From positions 26,708,001 to 26,772,000 of the forward strand of contig NC_090291.1 in assembly GCF_037392515.1 (NCBI RefSeq): a stretch of 64,000 nt of DNA, read 5' to 3'. Both the position numbers and the translations under genes were made by a program. Positions 54,290 through 64,000 of this stretch are shown here, piece by piece. The number at the start of each line of letters is the position of its first letter. Within the stretch, counting starts at the first letter, position 1. The notes under the pieces were generated by a model that made no database searches, was not told where the DNA came from, and was given only the letters and a program-made list of their open reading frames with translations. This DNA is from Haliotis asinina. Lineage: Eukaryota > Mollusca > Gastropoda > Lepetellida > Haliotidae.

Positions 54290-57200
54290 CTACCAGGTGG
54301 ATTCCCTGGAGACTACATGGGCACCACTGTCTGAGTATTCTGTACAAGAGGAGTTAGGAGGGACAGGGAGATGTGGAGGATTAGCGGAGTCCTCAGGGTC
54401 CAAGTCCTCCTTGATGGAGCAAGAGTTGTATCGCTTGTCAGGGTTGAAGTAACAAAACCTGAAACAGATTACACACACCTTTGAAATGAGCAGTAGTAAA
54501 GTTAAACAACAAATTCATCAACAATTGTCACAAAGTTCCTCTGGAGGGATGAAGCTAGACAGACACCCCCAATCCAACCTCCACTCACCATATGTCACAT
54601 AATTTTTTTGGTGGGATGAAGCTGGGCAGACATCGCCACTTTCCACACAGATCACACTGGACCCAGGTGGTGGATGTGTCCTCCTGCCTTAACAGTGTGG
54701 CAGGTGGATCAAGCATCTCTCTGTGGACAGTAGGGCTTGGTTTCTTGCTGTTTTTAGAAGACTTGTTCTGGCGGCGACTGTAAGTTCTCACCAGACTGGG
54801 GAGCTGTAGGGAACAGTTTCATGTCTCATAACTGCAACAGCTGCATGGTCATTTTCACTTGAAGAATGATACTTTGCTTACACTAGACTAACTGATAAAG
54901 CTGGTGATGTAAATTCACTTCCACACTACCATGGGGTCATTCTTGTACAACCAGCTCCTTTTGTTCTGGAGATCCAGATCAGTGGAGCGAGGTAATCCCT
55001 AAGGACAAAAGGTGCACATTTTATTTTATTCCCTATGAAATTTTTAATGATGATATTTTACATATTTTACTCCCCGGACTCGGTGGAGGACGCAGACCAG
55101 GTTCCCATATGCCAATGCTAAATGGGTGGGATGGCCTCCCCCTTCGGTTTTACAATGTCTACCAATTTCTTGGGGGCATGTTTTCTCCTATACATAACAT
55201 CCAGGGCAGATCCAGGATTATGGACCAGGACTGAGCACATAAATCATGAAGTCTAAAGGTTAGGGTGAAATGCTCCCGCACACTTGTCATCTTTTGATTG
55301 TCTCATGAATACAGCAATACAGCTGGAATATTGCTCAGTGCAGTGAAATCTGCCTGCATACGTCTACAATAGCAGTTGTTCCACAGTACCTTCTTCCGCT
55401 TGAGGCTGTTCCTGGGTCGGAGGCGACTGGGCATGGGTTCAATGAGCTCCTCCACCAGCTGTCTTGCTGGGGCGTAGCGCCACTCTGGATTCACCTCACG
55501 GATAGCCTGAATGTCTTTCTCAAACTCCTCCCTGAAGTGAACAGTTGGCACCACTGCCAGAAAACTGATAGAAAAACATACACAGCAAGATCTTGCTTTC
55601 ACTACTAAACTGAAAAAGCATTCAATAGTAAATCCTTCAACCAAAAGTGAAATCAACCTCCCTGTATTTCTCCCACCAACTCCCCAGAAAATCTTAAGAC
55701 GTGGTTACACACGGTTTTCTGACAATGGTTTGTAAATGTGGGAATCTTACTCATAGGGCTTCTTTTCCTCATTGCTCAGCTTTCTCCACTTGCAACCCAA
55801 CATGCGTGAGATCTCACGGTTGTCCAGTCTTGGATGCTTAACAGCAATCTGCTGTCGGTGCTCAATGGAGAAGCGGATGAAACCATTCTTTGGTCGCCGT
55901 GGTTCATCAACTGCAGTTTGAAACAAAGCATATTTTAGGTTAGGTCTGGTATATTAAAGGAAAAAGGAGGTAGGTGGTTAATATTGATATATCACAATGA
56001 TTTTGCGCACCATATAATTTGGTCACTGAAAATTCCTTCAATTTCATGTATGTTTGGTTTATTTTATGACAAATTAGGAATGAAATATTATGTTTCAAAT
56101 AGCTAAATATCAACAAATGTAAATCTGTTTGTCTGGAACAACAGCCATATAAATGCAAAGTCAGATGCTTCTTTGTCTACATCCGACACGTTTCTCTAAA
56201 CATCTGGGGCATACATGGGATTAACTGGAAGGCTTGGGAACACGATGATCCTGACCACAATGTGGATGCAGTGTTTTTTGTGTAAACACTGTATAGGCCA
56301 GTGACCTGCAAAATAATAGTCAAGGTCACCCACCTGCCCTCCGAACTTCCCTGACCCGCACACGTTTGCTACTGTCTCTGGAATCAGAAGATGAGGAGAC
56401 ATGGTCGCTGCTAGTGGGGCCTAATATCGGCGATGACTTGACAGAATTGAGGGATCCATATGTTGATGAAGTTGTCTGCCACGTGTCCTCTGATGAGGTC
56501 ACATGCCCAACAGACCCATCACTCTCTGCTGAATGAACCTTGCATGCTTCTGTTGACTCACCCGTCCCATTGATATTATTGAAGATAATTGATATTGAAG
56601 GCAGAGTTGGACCTACATCTGGGTTACCTGTACATGCCTTTGGACCACAATTCGAACTGGTTGGAAGACATGTTGGTAGAAATGTGAGATCTTCCTTCTG
56701 AAGATTCTGGGTGCCTAGATTCCTTTTCCGAACATGAGTGAATACACAAGCCTCTTCCTGAGGCTCTTGAGGTGCGCCTATCACAAGCTGCTGTGCTGTT
56801 TGTAACTTTTCCTGGGAGTGTTCCCCATCAAGTGGCTGCATATGACCCTGCTGATGTTCCCTGCTGGTTGTCTGCAGATATCCCTGCTTTTGTTCCTCAT
56901 TGGATGTCTGTAGATATCCTTGTAGATGTTCCCTGCCAACTGTCTGTAGATATCCTTGTGGATGTTCCCCGTCAACTGTCTGTACATATCCATGTGGATG
57001 TTCCCCGTCAACTGTCTTGAAACATCCTTGTGGGTGTTCCCCACCAACTGTCTGTAGATGTCCTTGCTGGCATTCTCCACTGGATGGCTGTAGATATCCT
57101 TGTGGGTGTTCCCCACCAACTGTCTGTAGATGTCCTTGCTGGTATTCCCCACTGGGTGGCTGTAGATGTCCTTGCTGGTATTCCCCACTGGCTGGCTGTA

Positions 57201-60200
57201 GATGTCCTTGTGGGTGTTCCCCACCAACTGTCTGTAGATGTCCTTGCTGGCATTCCCCACTGCCTGGCTGTAGATGTCCTTGTGGGTGTTCCCTGCCAAC
57301 TGATGGCAGATATCCTCGTTCATGTTCCATGTCAGGTGTCTGTAGATATCCTTGTGAATATCCAGAAGTGTTATCTGGCAAATGTTCCCCTATCATGGTT
57401 TGTCCGAGACTCCACTGGAGATATGCTTCCGCAGCTGCCACACACCCGGCGTTGTCTTTTGTGAAGTTGGTGGTGCAGCTTGTCTGGTTATTCCAGTTGC
57501 TGTAGATGGGGGGAATGGTGGCAGAGCTGCAAACAGAGGTGGTACTGTCTCCTCGCATCCCCAGTGTGCACACCTGGAAAAGACCAAAAAACTATTAACT
57601 GAGGACCCATGTCATCTGATCTTGGTACATCAAATACCAATTCAATATTCCAAAAGACTTAACCCTGCTTTGAATTGCCATTCATGAGAATTTCCCAGGT
57701 ATATTTATCATCAGAAAACATACGATCCATGTATGATAATTTACTATGTCAAAACACTAATGGATATTTTGTGTTGAGGTGAAAATATAGAATATACAGA
57801 AATTGTTAGGCACTGAAAACCATCATGTAATCCATTTTGGTTGTATCTCTTGTATTTTGGAGAAGAATTAGACTATTCTTTCCAGGCAGTTCTCCTTTTG
57901 TTGATTCACTTTTCATTTATACACTTTTTCTATCTACACACTGTCCTTGTAGATTCAGTGGAAGAGGTGATATGCAATTAAGACTATATCAAACTATGTT
58001 AGAGAACTATACAAGTGTAGCATATAACATGCCCCACAAGCAGTTTTGAAAAGTAAGCCTGTTTCCCGTAGGCATTGCCCACTAATGCACACTAATGCCC
58101 ACAAATGCCCACTTATGCACGCGGGTAATGTTATATCCAACTTATAAAAAGACCAAAGATATACTTTAGATATAATTTCAGTATTTGGTATTTACAGTTG
58201 AAATCAGCTGTGAATGACTGGCAACAAACGCTGTGCAATGCATGTGCACCACACACGCTTCCATGTCCAGCATGTGCACTGCCCACACTACCAGTCTTGC
58301 AAGGAACACACAGTTCATACCAGCAAACAATAACATTCTTCACAACATACTTCATAGCCTAATGGATAAAACCACTAAGCTCGTAAGCAAAGGGTTGGGG
58401 TTCGCAACGGGTGTAGGCAATACAGGCAGGGGGTCACTATGTAGATAACTGCCCAAGAAAGCAAGATTGTATCAGGTTTGAGGGATATTACGAGAACCCT
58501 ACAAGTCCCTTAGGAACAATAGCACAACGTCACTGTCGGTTTACAACTGTCATTCTTAAATATTGTGTGTGACAATCACTATGACCGCCAGGTCAATATG
58601 CTTCTATTGATCGGGAACTTTGTTAATTTTAGAAGACAATTCATCACAGTTCTTCACTGTTTGCTGGTTTCACAACTAGTTCTTTTACAGATTATAGATC
58701 TATTATAGCACTGTTGAGGTACAATATACACCTGTTAAGCCAAGACAAAATTGTTTCGTATGGAGATACATGAAAAACATCTTACCACATTATATTTTGC
58801 CATGTCAACATTTTGAAAATCATGTAGAAAGACATCACTGTAGAAGTCGTCAAAACAGCTGATCTGAAACACATGTACACAGTGATGTAGTGAGCTGCCA
58901 CTGTACCACACGTAAACAAAATGGGAAGCTGGTGTAAAATATATCGACCTCCAAGTGCCTAATACTGGAAATACCTAGTATGATGTGTCCAAGTATGATG
59001 TGTCCAAGTATGATGTGTCCAAGTATGATGTGTCCAAAAAACTCTGGAGGCACATTGTTTCTAATGTATGGAGAGTTATGATGATACTTAGATCATATGG
59101 TATGTTACTTGGTGAAACTGTCTCCATACATTTCCTACCTCCAAATGCAAATATTTCCAAATCATAATAGTAAATATATATTTTACAAATAATCGGTTTG
59201 ATGCAACCCTTCAGTGACTCCTGCTGTAGTCGATCCCACTAAAGTATACATAGGTATATCATGTGCTCAGAAACAACTACTCTTCATTACCGTAGCAAAT
59301 CTCAATTCATTCTCTGTGAATCAAAACATTTATATGATGTCATAAACATAATTCAACTGAATCATTAACAATTGTCTTGAGATAATAATCAAAACTGCTG
59401 AATGTAGAGGAGCCAACTCATGATCCACAGATCCTTGTACCGCCATGAGGGAAACTCTGCATGGTGCCTCCTTGTGTCTGTTAAATGTTCAACAATCTTT
59501 AACACAACATCCTTGAGTATCCATGACTCTAACAGGTGAGTGAAGAAGTGACCTACCCATTCCTGTGTCACCTCTTGGCCATGACCCACTGAGACTGCTA
59601 AAATAGAAACAACACAGATTCATGTAACAAACTCCAGAACACTGAAGCTCACCTGAATATTTAGTCATCTGTTCAAAATGTCAACATAAGGAGACACAAA
59701 TAGAAAAATGTCAAACTTCTACATATTGCAATCTTAGATAACATCTCAGGTCTAAAATGTTACTTAACATTCATACAAATATTGCAAAACTATATTTTGA
59801 CCCTGTCTGCTAACTATGAATGTCACAACACATATTTAATATGTGGAGCATCTTCTATGTCTGTCGTGATAGTCAAGTTACAAATTCAGATGAAAGCTCT
59901 TGAACAAATTCTGCATTCATCATTTGCAGGAACTTGTCTCAAAACGTTTCAGCATCACCGTGTGGTCAAAGCTGTGTTGAGCCCAACTTCTGGTCACAAT
60001 GAATTTCCACTATAGGTGACTATAGGATGGTGGCACTGAATTATCACTGCAGGGGACTATAGGATGATGGCCTCACTACAGCTTTTTAAAGGAAGGTGGC
60101 ACTCATAGTGGCACTGAATGTCTAACTAAAGCTGACTATAGTATAGTGGCACTGAATTTCCACTACAGCTGAATACTGAATGGTGGCACTGAATGTTCAC

Positions 60201-60657
60201 TACAGTTATGTATAGGATGAAGGCACTGAATGTCTCACTACAGCTGACTGTAGGATGGTGTTACACTTGGTGACACTGAATGTCCACTACAGCTGACTAT
60301 AGGATGGTGGCACTGATGGTGGCACTGAATCTCCACTACAGCTGACTGTAGGATGGTGGCACTGATGGTGGCACTGAATCGCCACTACAGCTGACTGTAG
60401 GATGGTTACACTGACTTTCCACTACAGCTGACTATAAGATGGTGGCACTGAATGTATCACCACAGATGACTATAGGTGGAGACACTAAATGTCTTACTAC
60501 AGCTGAAATGAAAAGAATTTAAAACCATATGAACCTACCATTTTTTAGTGTTGTAAATTTACACATAAAGAGTAAATTGATTGCTTTGCCAAGATAAACA
60601 TGTGGAAAGAACATACATTATATTGGTATGCAATGCAATTAAGTAAAATTATTCTTT

Positions 60658-60712
<55 letters not shown>

Positions 60713-62101
60713 ATATACTGCTTACCTTCCTGGGTCTTGTGGTTGGGGTCGGCACCCGCAGGGTTGACTCCACTCCAACTCTAAAAGAGACAATACATAT
60801 ATAGTGCTTAATAATCCTTTAAACAAAGATGGCTTTCGCTCATTCAGCTCTGATTTTACGTTTTCTTCCCACATAATGCCTGTATCATTACTGACATTAC
60901 TGTTCTAAGCAAACATTAGGACTAGACCACTACACACAACTTACTCATAACAGGTCTTTCTTCAGAGAACTCCTTTGCTGTAAACATTTGCTAAACTCAT
61001 TTAAATGTTGAAATTGAACAAACGAAATAAACCTGTGGCAAAACATTTGTTTTGTCGCCTCCTCCTCTTGACTGGCTTCACGTGTTTTTAAAGTCTTTAC
61101 GTTAACACTCCTGTACTCACTACAGCTTCTTTTCCTAACCACTTCCCCACTCGGCTCCGCTTATGGGCGTAACTGATGTTAGCTCATTTCCTCGTTAGTT
61201 TTAACACATCTTCCAGATTCGTAGGTCTGTCATAACCTAATTCCGAAATCATTGGTACAATGTTAATATGTGTAGATCCACGTTCAACAGGTTGTCAATC
61301 AGTCGCTGGTCCCGGTACATCCTAGCCACTCGTTCGGCTCCGTGTATGGCCTTGACCAAAGGGCCTCAACCTATGCAGCTGTATGGCACGCCTGCGTGAC
61401 CTACATAAAGAGCACCTTGGGAAGGGCGCACTGGAAGATGGTTTATGGCAACGAAATACCCTCTGTATTTAACAAAATAGTTTTTCCACCAAACTAAAAC
61501 CATTCTGCAGTGAAATATTGTATCGATCATCAGATTATATGATTTCTTAACGCCACACTTTCAGGTAGTCAGTCTTTACGAGGCGAGGCTGTTGCGTCAG
61601 ACATTGAACACGCTAGCATGATGCCTTGTGTTTAATATTAACAAGAGACTATCTTAAAACTGTGATATGTTCCGCAAAATTGTTTATGTAAATTGAGAAT
61701 ACTTCGAATGTTCTTAAATGCGTCCGAAAATCCACGACACGGAAGTAACATAACATGCACTGTAACTGTTTGCAAAAGGACTGCTGCAGACAGCCATATA
61801 ATACGGGCTGGACAAACCGCAACATTGATCTACAAAGATGTGAAACCAGGCGCGTAACGTTTTCGCAGACCACGTTGACCAAACTGCGCTGAATATTAAC
61901 GAATCGTCATTAGCACAAAAACTACAGATCTGTACCCCTTCAGCGCAAATGCACACCTATCATAATCTACATGCCAAAGCTCATGAAAGTGAAAGATTTC
62001 TGCGGCCCGTTTCTGCAACAGGTCCGCTATGAGCATCCTACCTGTGTCATAATGTGGTTCCCAGGAACAGCACAGTTTCCATTTTGCATCTGTGCATCCA
62101 T
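54290..62101 (-). CDS. HMG-box plus CW zinc-finger protein with 12-residue repeats, function unknown
   Basis: Ten exons join in phase: 62042-62101, 60726-60780, 59441-59597, 58786-58858, 56334-57573, 55751-55910, 55390-55531, 54930-54998, 54589-54803, 54290-54458. Together they encode 779 residues. Residues about 116-175 include a stretch ending AAAEAYLQWSLGQ; 190-369 are fifteen 12-residue repeats; 370-528 are Ser/Thr-rich and end with a basic RVREVRRA. An HMG box lies at about 532-603, and a CW domain at about 699-737 with Cys 702, 705, 726 and 737 as likely zinc ligands and Trp 699 and 708. HMG boxes bind or bend DNA and CW domains read histone H3K4 methylation, so a chromatin role is inferred. 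I know of no named protein with this pair. Weak points: the start ATG (a spliced upstream exon is possible, since an acceptor-like TTTTAG precedes it), and the exon 3-4 junction, where two nearby acceptors exist. Confidence 0.8.
54400..54665 (-). other. CW zinc-finger coding exons
   Basis: WVQCDLCGKWRCLPSFIPP in exon 54589-54803 continues across a phase-2 intron into FCYFNPDKRYNSCSIKEDLD in exon 54290-54458. The spacing of the four Cys, the two N-terminal Trp and the acidic PED end are those of the CW family (MORC, ZCWPW, KDM1B). The third Trp is split by the intron. Confidence 0.9.
54521..54567 (-). pseudogene. Decayed partial duplicate of the CW exon inside its own intron
   Basis: Read on the minus strand, this intron stretch encodes CLSSFIPPEELCDNC followed by a stop, next to the true exon's CLPSFIPPKKLCDIW. 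DNA is also clearly alike. It lies 22 bp past the donor of the real CW exon. No flanking donor matches the real exon, so it looks like a worn tandem copy and not a spliced alternative exon. Confidence 0.6.
55510..55910 (-). other. HMG-box coding exons (split by one intron)
   Basis: The exon 55751-55910 starts with DEPRRPKNGFIRFS and runs through HRQQIAVKHPRLDNREISRM to KWRKLSNEEKKPYE, covering helices 1 and 2 of a sequence-specific (SOX/TCF-like) HMG box. The third helix follows across the intron in 55390-55531 and ends at NPEWRYAP. The alternative acceptor further upstream would insert a non-HMG stretch, so the acceptor at 55532 was preferred. Confidence 0.88.
56812..57351 (-). repeat. Coding minisatellite: fifteen 36-bp units in the HMG/CW gene
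   Basis: Fifteen back-to-back 36-bp units fill 540 bp of the large exon without breaking the frame. Each codes for 12 residues of the pattern GHLQ-TVGG-EHPQ or GHLQ-PSSG-EYQQ. Two alternating unit types (EHPQ and EYQQ/ECQQ) in the middle suggest growth by duplication of unit pairs, and the outer units are more worn. Other frames on both strands are also open here because the unit length is a multiple of three; those are shadows. Confidence 0.93.
57574..58785. other. HMG/CW intron 4
   Basis: Contains short CCCACTAATGCACAC repeats near 58076-58120 and a tRNA-like SINE piece; otherwise nothing recognised. Confidence 0.4.
58356..58425 (+). mobile_element. tRNA-like SINE head, worn
   Basis: TAGCCTAATGGATAAAACC (A box like tRNA-Arg) and GGGGTTCGCAAC (B box) at tRNA spacing, but no closing acceptor stem. 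Not a working tRNA. Confidence 0.4.
58977..59036. repeat. 15-bp tandem repeat
   Basis: Four copies of AGTATGATGTGTCCA in intron 3 of the HMG/CW gene. Confidence 0.9.
60020..60505. repeat. Minisatellite (HMG/CW intron 2)
   Basis: Units of about 45-57 bp with CACTACAGCTGACTATAGGA and TGGTGGCACTGAATGT, about ten imperfect copies. Confidence 0.85.
60658..60708. repeat. (TC)n microsatellite
   Basis: About 25 TC units, 17 bp past the donor of HMG/CW exon 2. On the gene's sense strand it is a GA run. Confidence 0.97.
60781..62041. other. HMG/CW intron 1
   Basis: No exon or assignable repeat seen. Confidence 0.4.
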
Positions 62102-62133
62102 GAACCTGATTCCAAAGTGTCTGAAACTGACCT

Positions 62134-63214
62134 AAAACTGAAATGTACAGATAAACATTAAAGATGATACTTAGTGGACTTACATGCTTGAATATAAAAA
62201 AAAATTAGATTGTGGCATCTATATAAATAAACGACATATTCGAATCTAAATTATTATTTTAATCGGTTGCTATATTTCGTTGATAGGAAAGAAAAAAAAT
62301 AATGTACTCGCCCTTTTCTTGTCCAGCAACAAGGAAGCCAGCCGTCTTGTGCCTTCTAGGAACTACACTATGTTGGAGGTGGTCTACCCGGGTCAACAAG
62401 TGCGCGTGTTTGTCTGAGCTGTCATTGGTCACCAGCATAATGACTGACACTTTCACACACACCAGGGCGTCATAATAACACTCAAATGCTAACATTTTGA
62501 AACGATGTTGTTTCTGATTCTTATTGCTTATATTGCACATTGTTTTCAAACTACTCTCTACAAACACAAGTACCAGAACAGCTAGTGTTCTAGTATTGTC
62601 ACATTTGCTGAAAACTACTACATAATGAAAACAACGGTGGAGAAATAAATTCATTAATATAGTCGAACATTCAGAAGTTTATTCTGGAAATGCTTGTGAA
62701 ATGCATATCTGACGCATTTACATGTGTTACAACAAAATGCCTTAAACATCAGATAGTCAAAATGAGTATATTATTCTATTTTCCGTCTTAGTGGGCAGCG
62801 AGGACCTTCAGGTCTGTGTTTGTAAACATGTCTCGATCACACGCCCTCTCGTTCCAGCGTTCTATTTATATCTCGGCACGTGCAGTCGCTGACACCCCAG
62901 ACACCCCGAGACTTGCACTATATACAGTTTAAAAAAGTAGGAGATATTTAATTTTCAAGAGTGATAAGATGGAAATGATGAAAGCAACGAGGAAACAGAT
63001 GATGAAGAGATTTTAAGAAAAAAAAATGTGACAATTTATTCCATTCCTTTGGAAAAGTTTCATCTGTATGGCTGTATATTACCTTTCATCACATGCACTG
63101 GTATTGGCTAGAGACCACATTGTGCAGCATCGGAAGCAGGACACTAAAAAACATTTGAAGCTTACTACACGAGGGGGGTTGATGCGCTACATCTGAAGTT
63201 CATTTTTCTAATTT
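62134..63214. other. Upstream of the HMG/CW gene
   Basis: No gene recognised. The minus-strand open frame 62259-62654 has no family similarity; a 5' leader exon could lie here. Confidence 0.4.
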
Positions 63215-63405
63215 GGTGATTTTTGTCCTGTTTTGGTGTATATGAGTTCAGTTTTGGTGTATATGAGTTCAGTTTTGGTGATTTTTGTCCTGTTTTGGTG
63301 TATGTGAGTTCAGTTTGGTGATTTTTGTCCTGTTTTGGTGTATATGAGTTCAGTTTTGGGGATTTTTGTCCTGTTTTGGTGTATATGAGTTCAGTTTTGG
63401 TGATT
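63215..63405. repeat. 41-bp minisatellite
   Basis: Four to five units of GTTTTGGTGTATATGAGTTC plus AGTTTTGGTGATTTTTGTCCT, one unit with a single changed base (GGGG) and one shorter. Confidence 0.9.
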
Positions 63406-63886
63406 TGTTTGCCGTTTATATGTTAGGTTATTCAATAGACATAACACAGTAGACAGTGGTGAACCCACAGTACCAGAGAAACACTGACATATTCAGGGAA
63501 AATGATCAGCAATGCTCACTTTAAAGGCCAGACAGCCAAACACTAATACCCCGATCACACGAAACTCGTTCTCAATACGTTCTTGAAAAATATTCCGATC
63601 GGTCCCGTAATGTGTGCGAAGGGACTGGGCGTTCTAAAATGGGACGGTGTGACAATGTACTTAAAACGGAATTGACGTACCCTAGTCTTACTTGGGACGT
63701 GTGCGGACGCAAATCCAGTCGGACAATAATTGTAATACGTCTGTACAAATTTTCCACCACGTCCACCCCCGCACTTCAGTTGCTATTCCGCGCAAAAATG
63801 TTCAAGATTTTTGTACTACTTTCTACACGGTTTTAAAACTTCGCAATGGGTTCCCATTAGGTTTTACTCTTTCTTAGTACGTTTAC

Positions 63887-63910
63887 CTCACGTAGTTCTT
63901 ACTACGTGAG
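63887..63910. repeat. Perfect short hairpin
   Basis: CTCACGTAGT, a 4-base loop, then ACTACGTGAG. Its outer part contains CACGTAG; role unknown. Confidence 0.8.
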
Positions 63911-64000
63911 CAGTACGATATGACAAGGTTGAGTATACATAGGCCTACATGCGTTTTCAATACATTCGTCGTTTGGGATAGAGATTTTGCCTGTGAAATA

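Noticed and set aside
56900-57505. A 201-codon plus-strand frame
   Set aside because: Antisense shadow of the coding minisatellite; the minus-strand frame has matching splice sites and domains on both sides.
58356-58425. A working tRNA gene
   Set aside because: A and B boxes are present but stems do not close; better as a SINE head.

Overview
This is eukaryotic DNA from an animal. The genes are split into many small exons with clean GT/AG borders, and the introns are AT-rich and full of minisatellites and transposon debris. Short interspersed repeats ending in CTCACTCACT-type tails and tRNA-like SINE heads resemble those I know from gastropod molluscs, above all abalone (Haliotis). The organism is inferred, not proven.

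Five protein genes can be read by splicing exons by eye with reading phase kept. (1) VAC14, minus strand, exons 1-8 (20341 down to 3499). Its 3' part lies beyond the left edge. (2) A four-exon four-pass MARVEL/CMTM-like membrane protein, plus strand (20706-25666), head-to-head with VAC14 only 364 bp away. (3) TMEM170, minus strand, three exons, complete (35389-31963). (4) CFDP1 (BCNT family), plus strand, eight exons, complete (36604-49200), head-to-head with TMEM170. (5) An unusual ten-exon gene on the minus strand (62101-54290) for a predicted 779-residue protein. It combines fifteen 12-residue repeats, an HMG box and a CW zinc finger, an architecture I do not recognise.

Layout: 1-20341 VAC14, with a 9.6-kb intron 5 packed with DIRS-like retroelement remains and a 183-bp TGCG microsatellite. 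20342-20705 shared promoter with a CLEAR-like E-box, a YY1-type ATGGCG uORF start and an ETS site. 20706-27.8 kb MARVEL gene with a decayed Tc1/mariner-type transposase in intron 3 and a long 3' UTR. 27.8-32 kb intergenic, with a 628-bp terminal-inverted-repeat element. 32-35.4 kb TMEM170. 35.4-36.6 kb shared promoter region. 36.6-50.2 kb CFDP1, with a DIRS-like retroelement carrying inverted terminal repeats in intron 6 and a second copy of the 628-bp element in intron 7. 50.2-54.3 kb LINE and SINE pieces and a 1-kb minisatellite in the presumed 3' UTR of the HMG/CW gene. 54.3-62.1 kb the HMG/CW gene. 62.1-64 kb no gene recognised.

The genes do not form one pathway. VAC14 scaffolds the PIKfyve PI(3,5)P2 complex on endosomes, TMEM170 shapes the ER and nuclear envelope, CFDP1 is a chromatin (SRCAP-linked) factor, the MARVEL protein is a membrane-trafficking type, and the last is probably a nuclear chromatin reader. 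From memory, the human VAC14, CFDP1, TMEM170A and CMTM genes all lie on 16q, so this may be an old linkage group.
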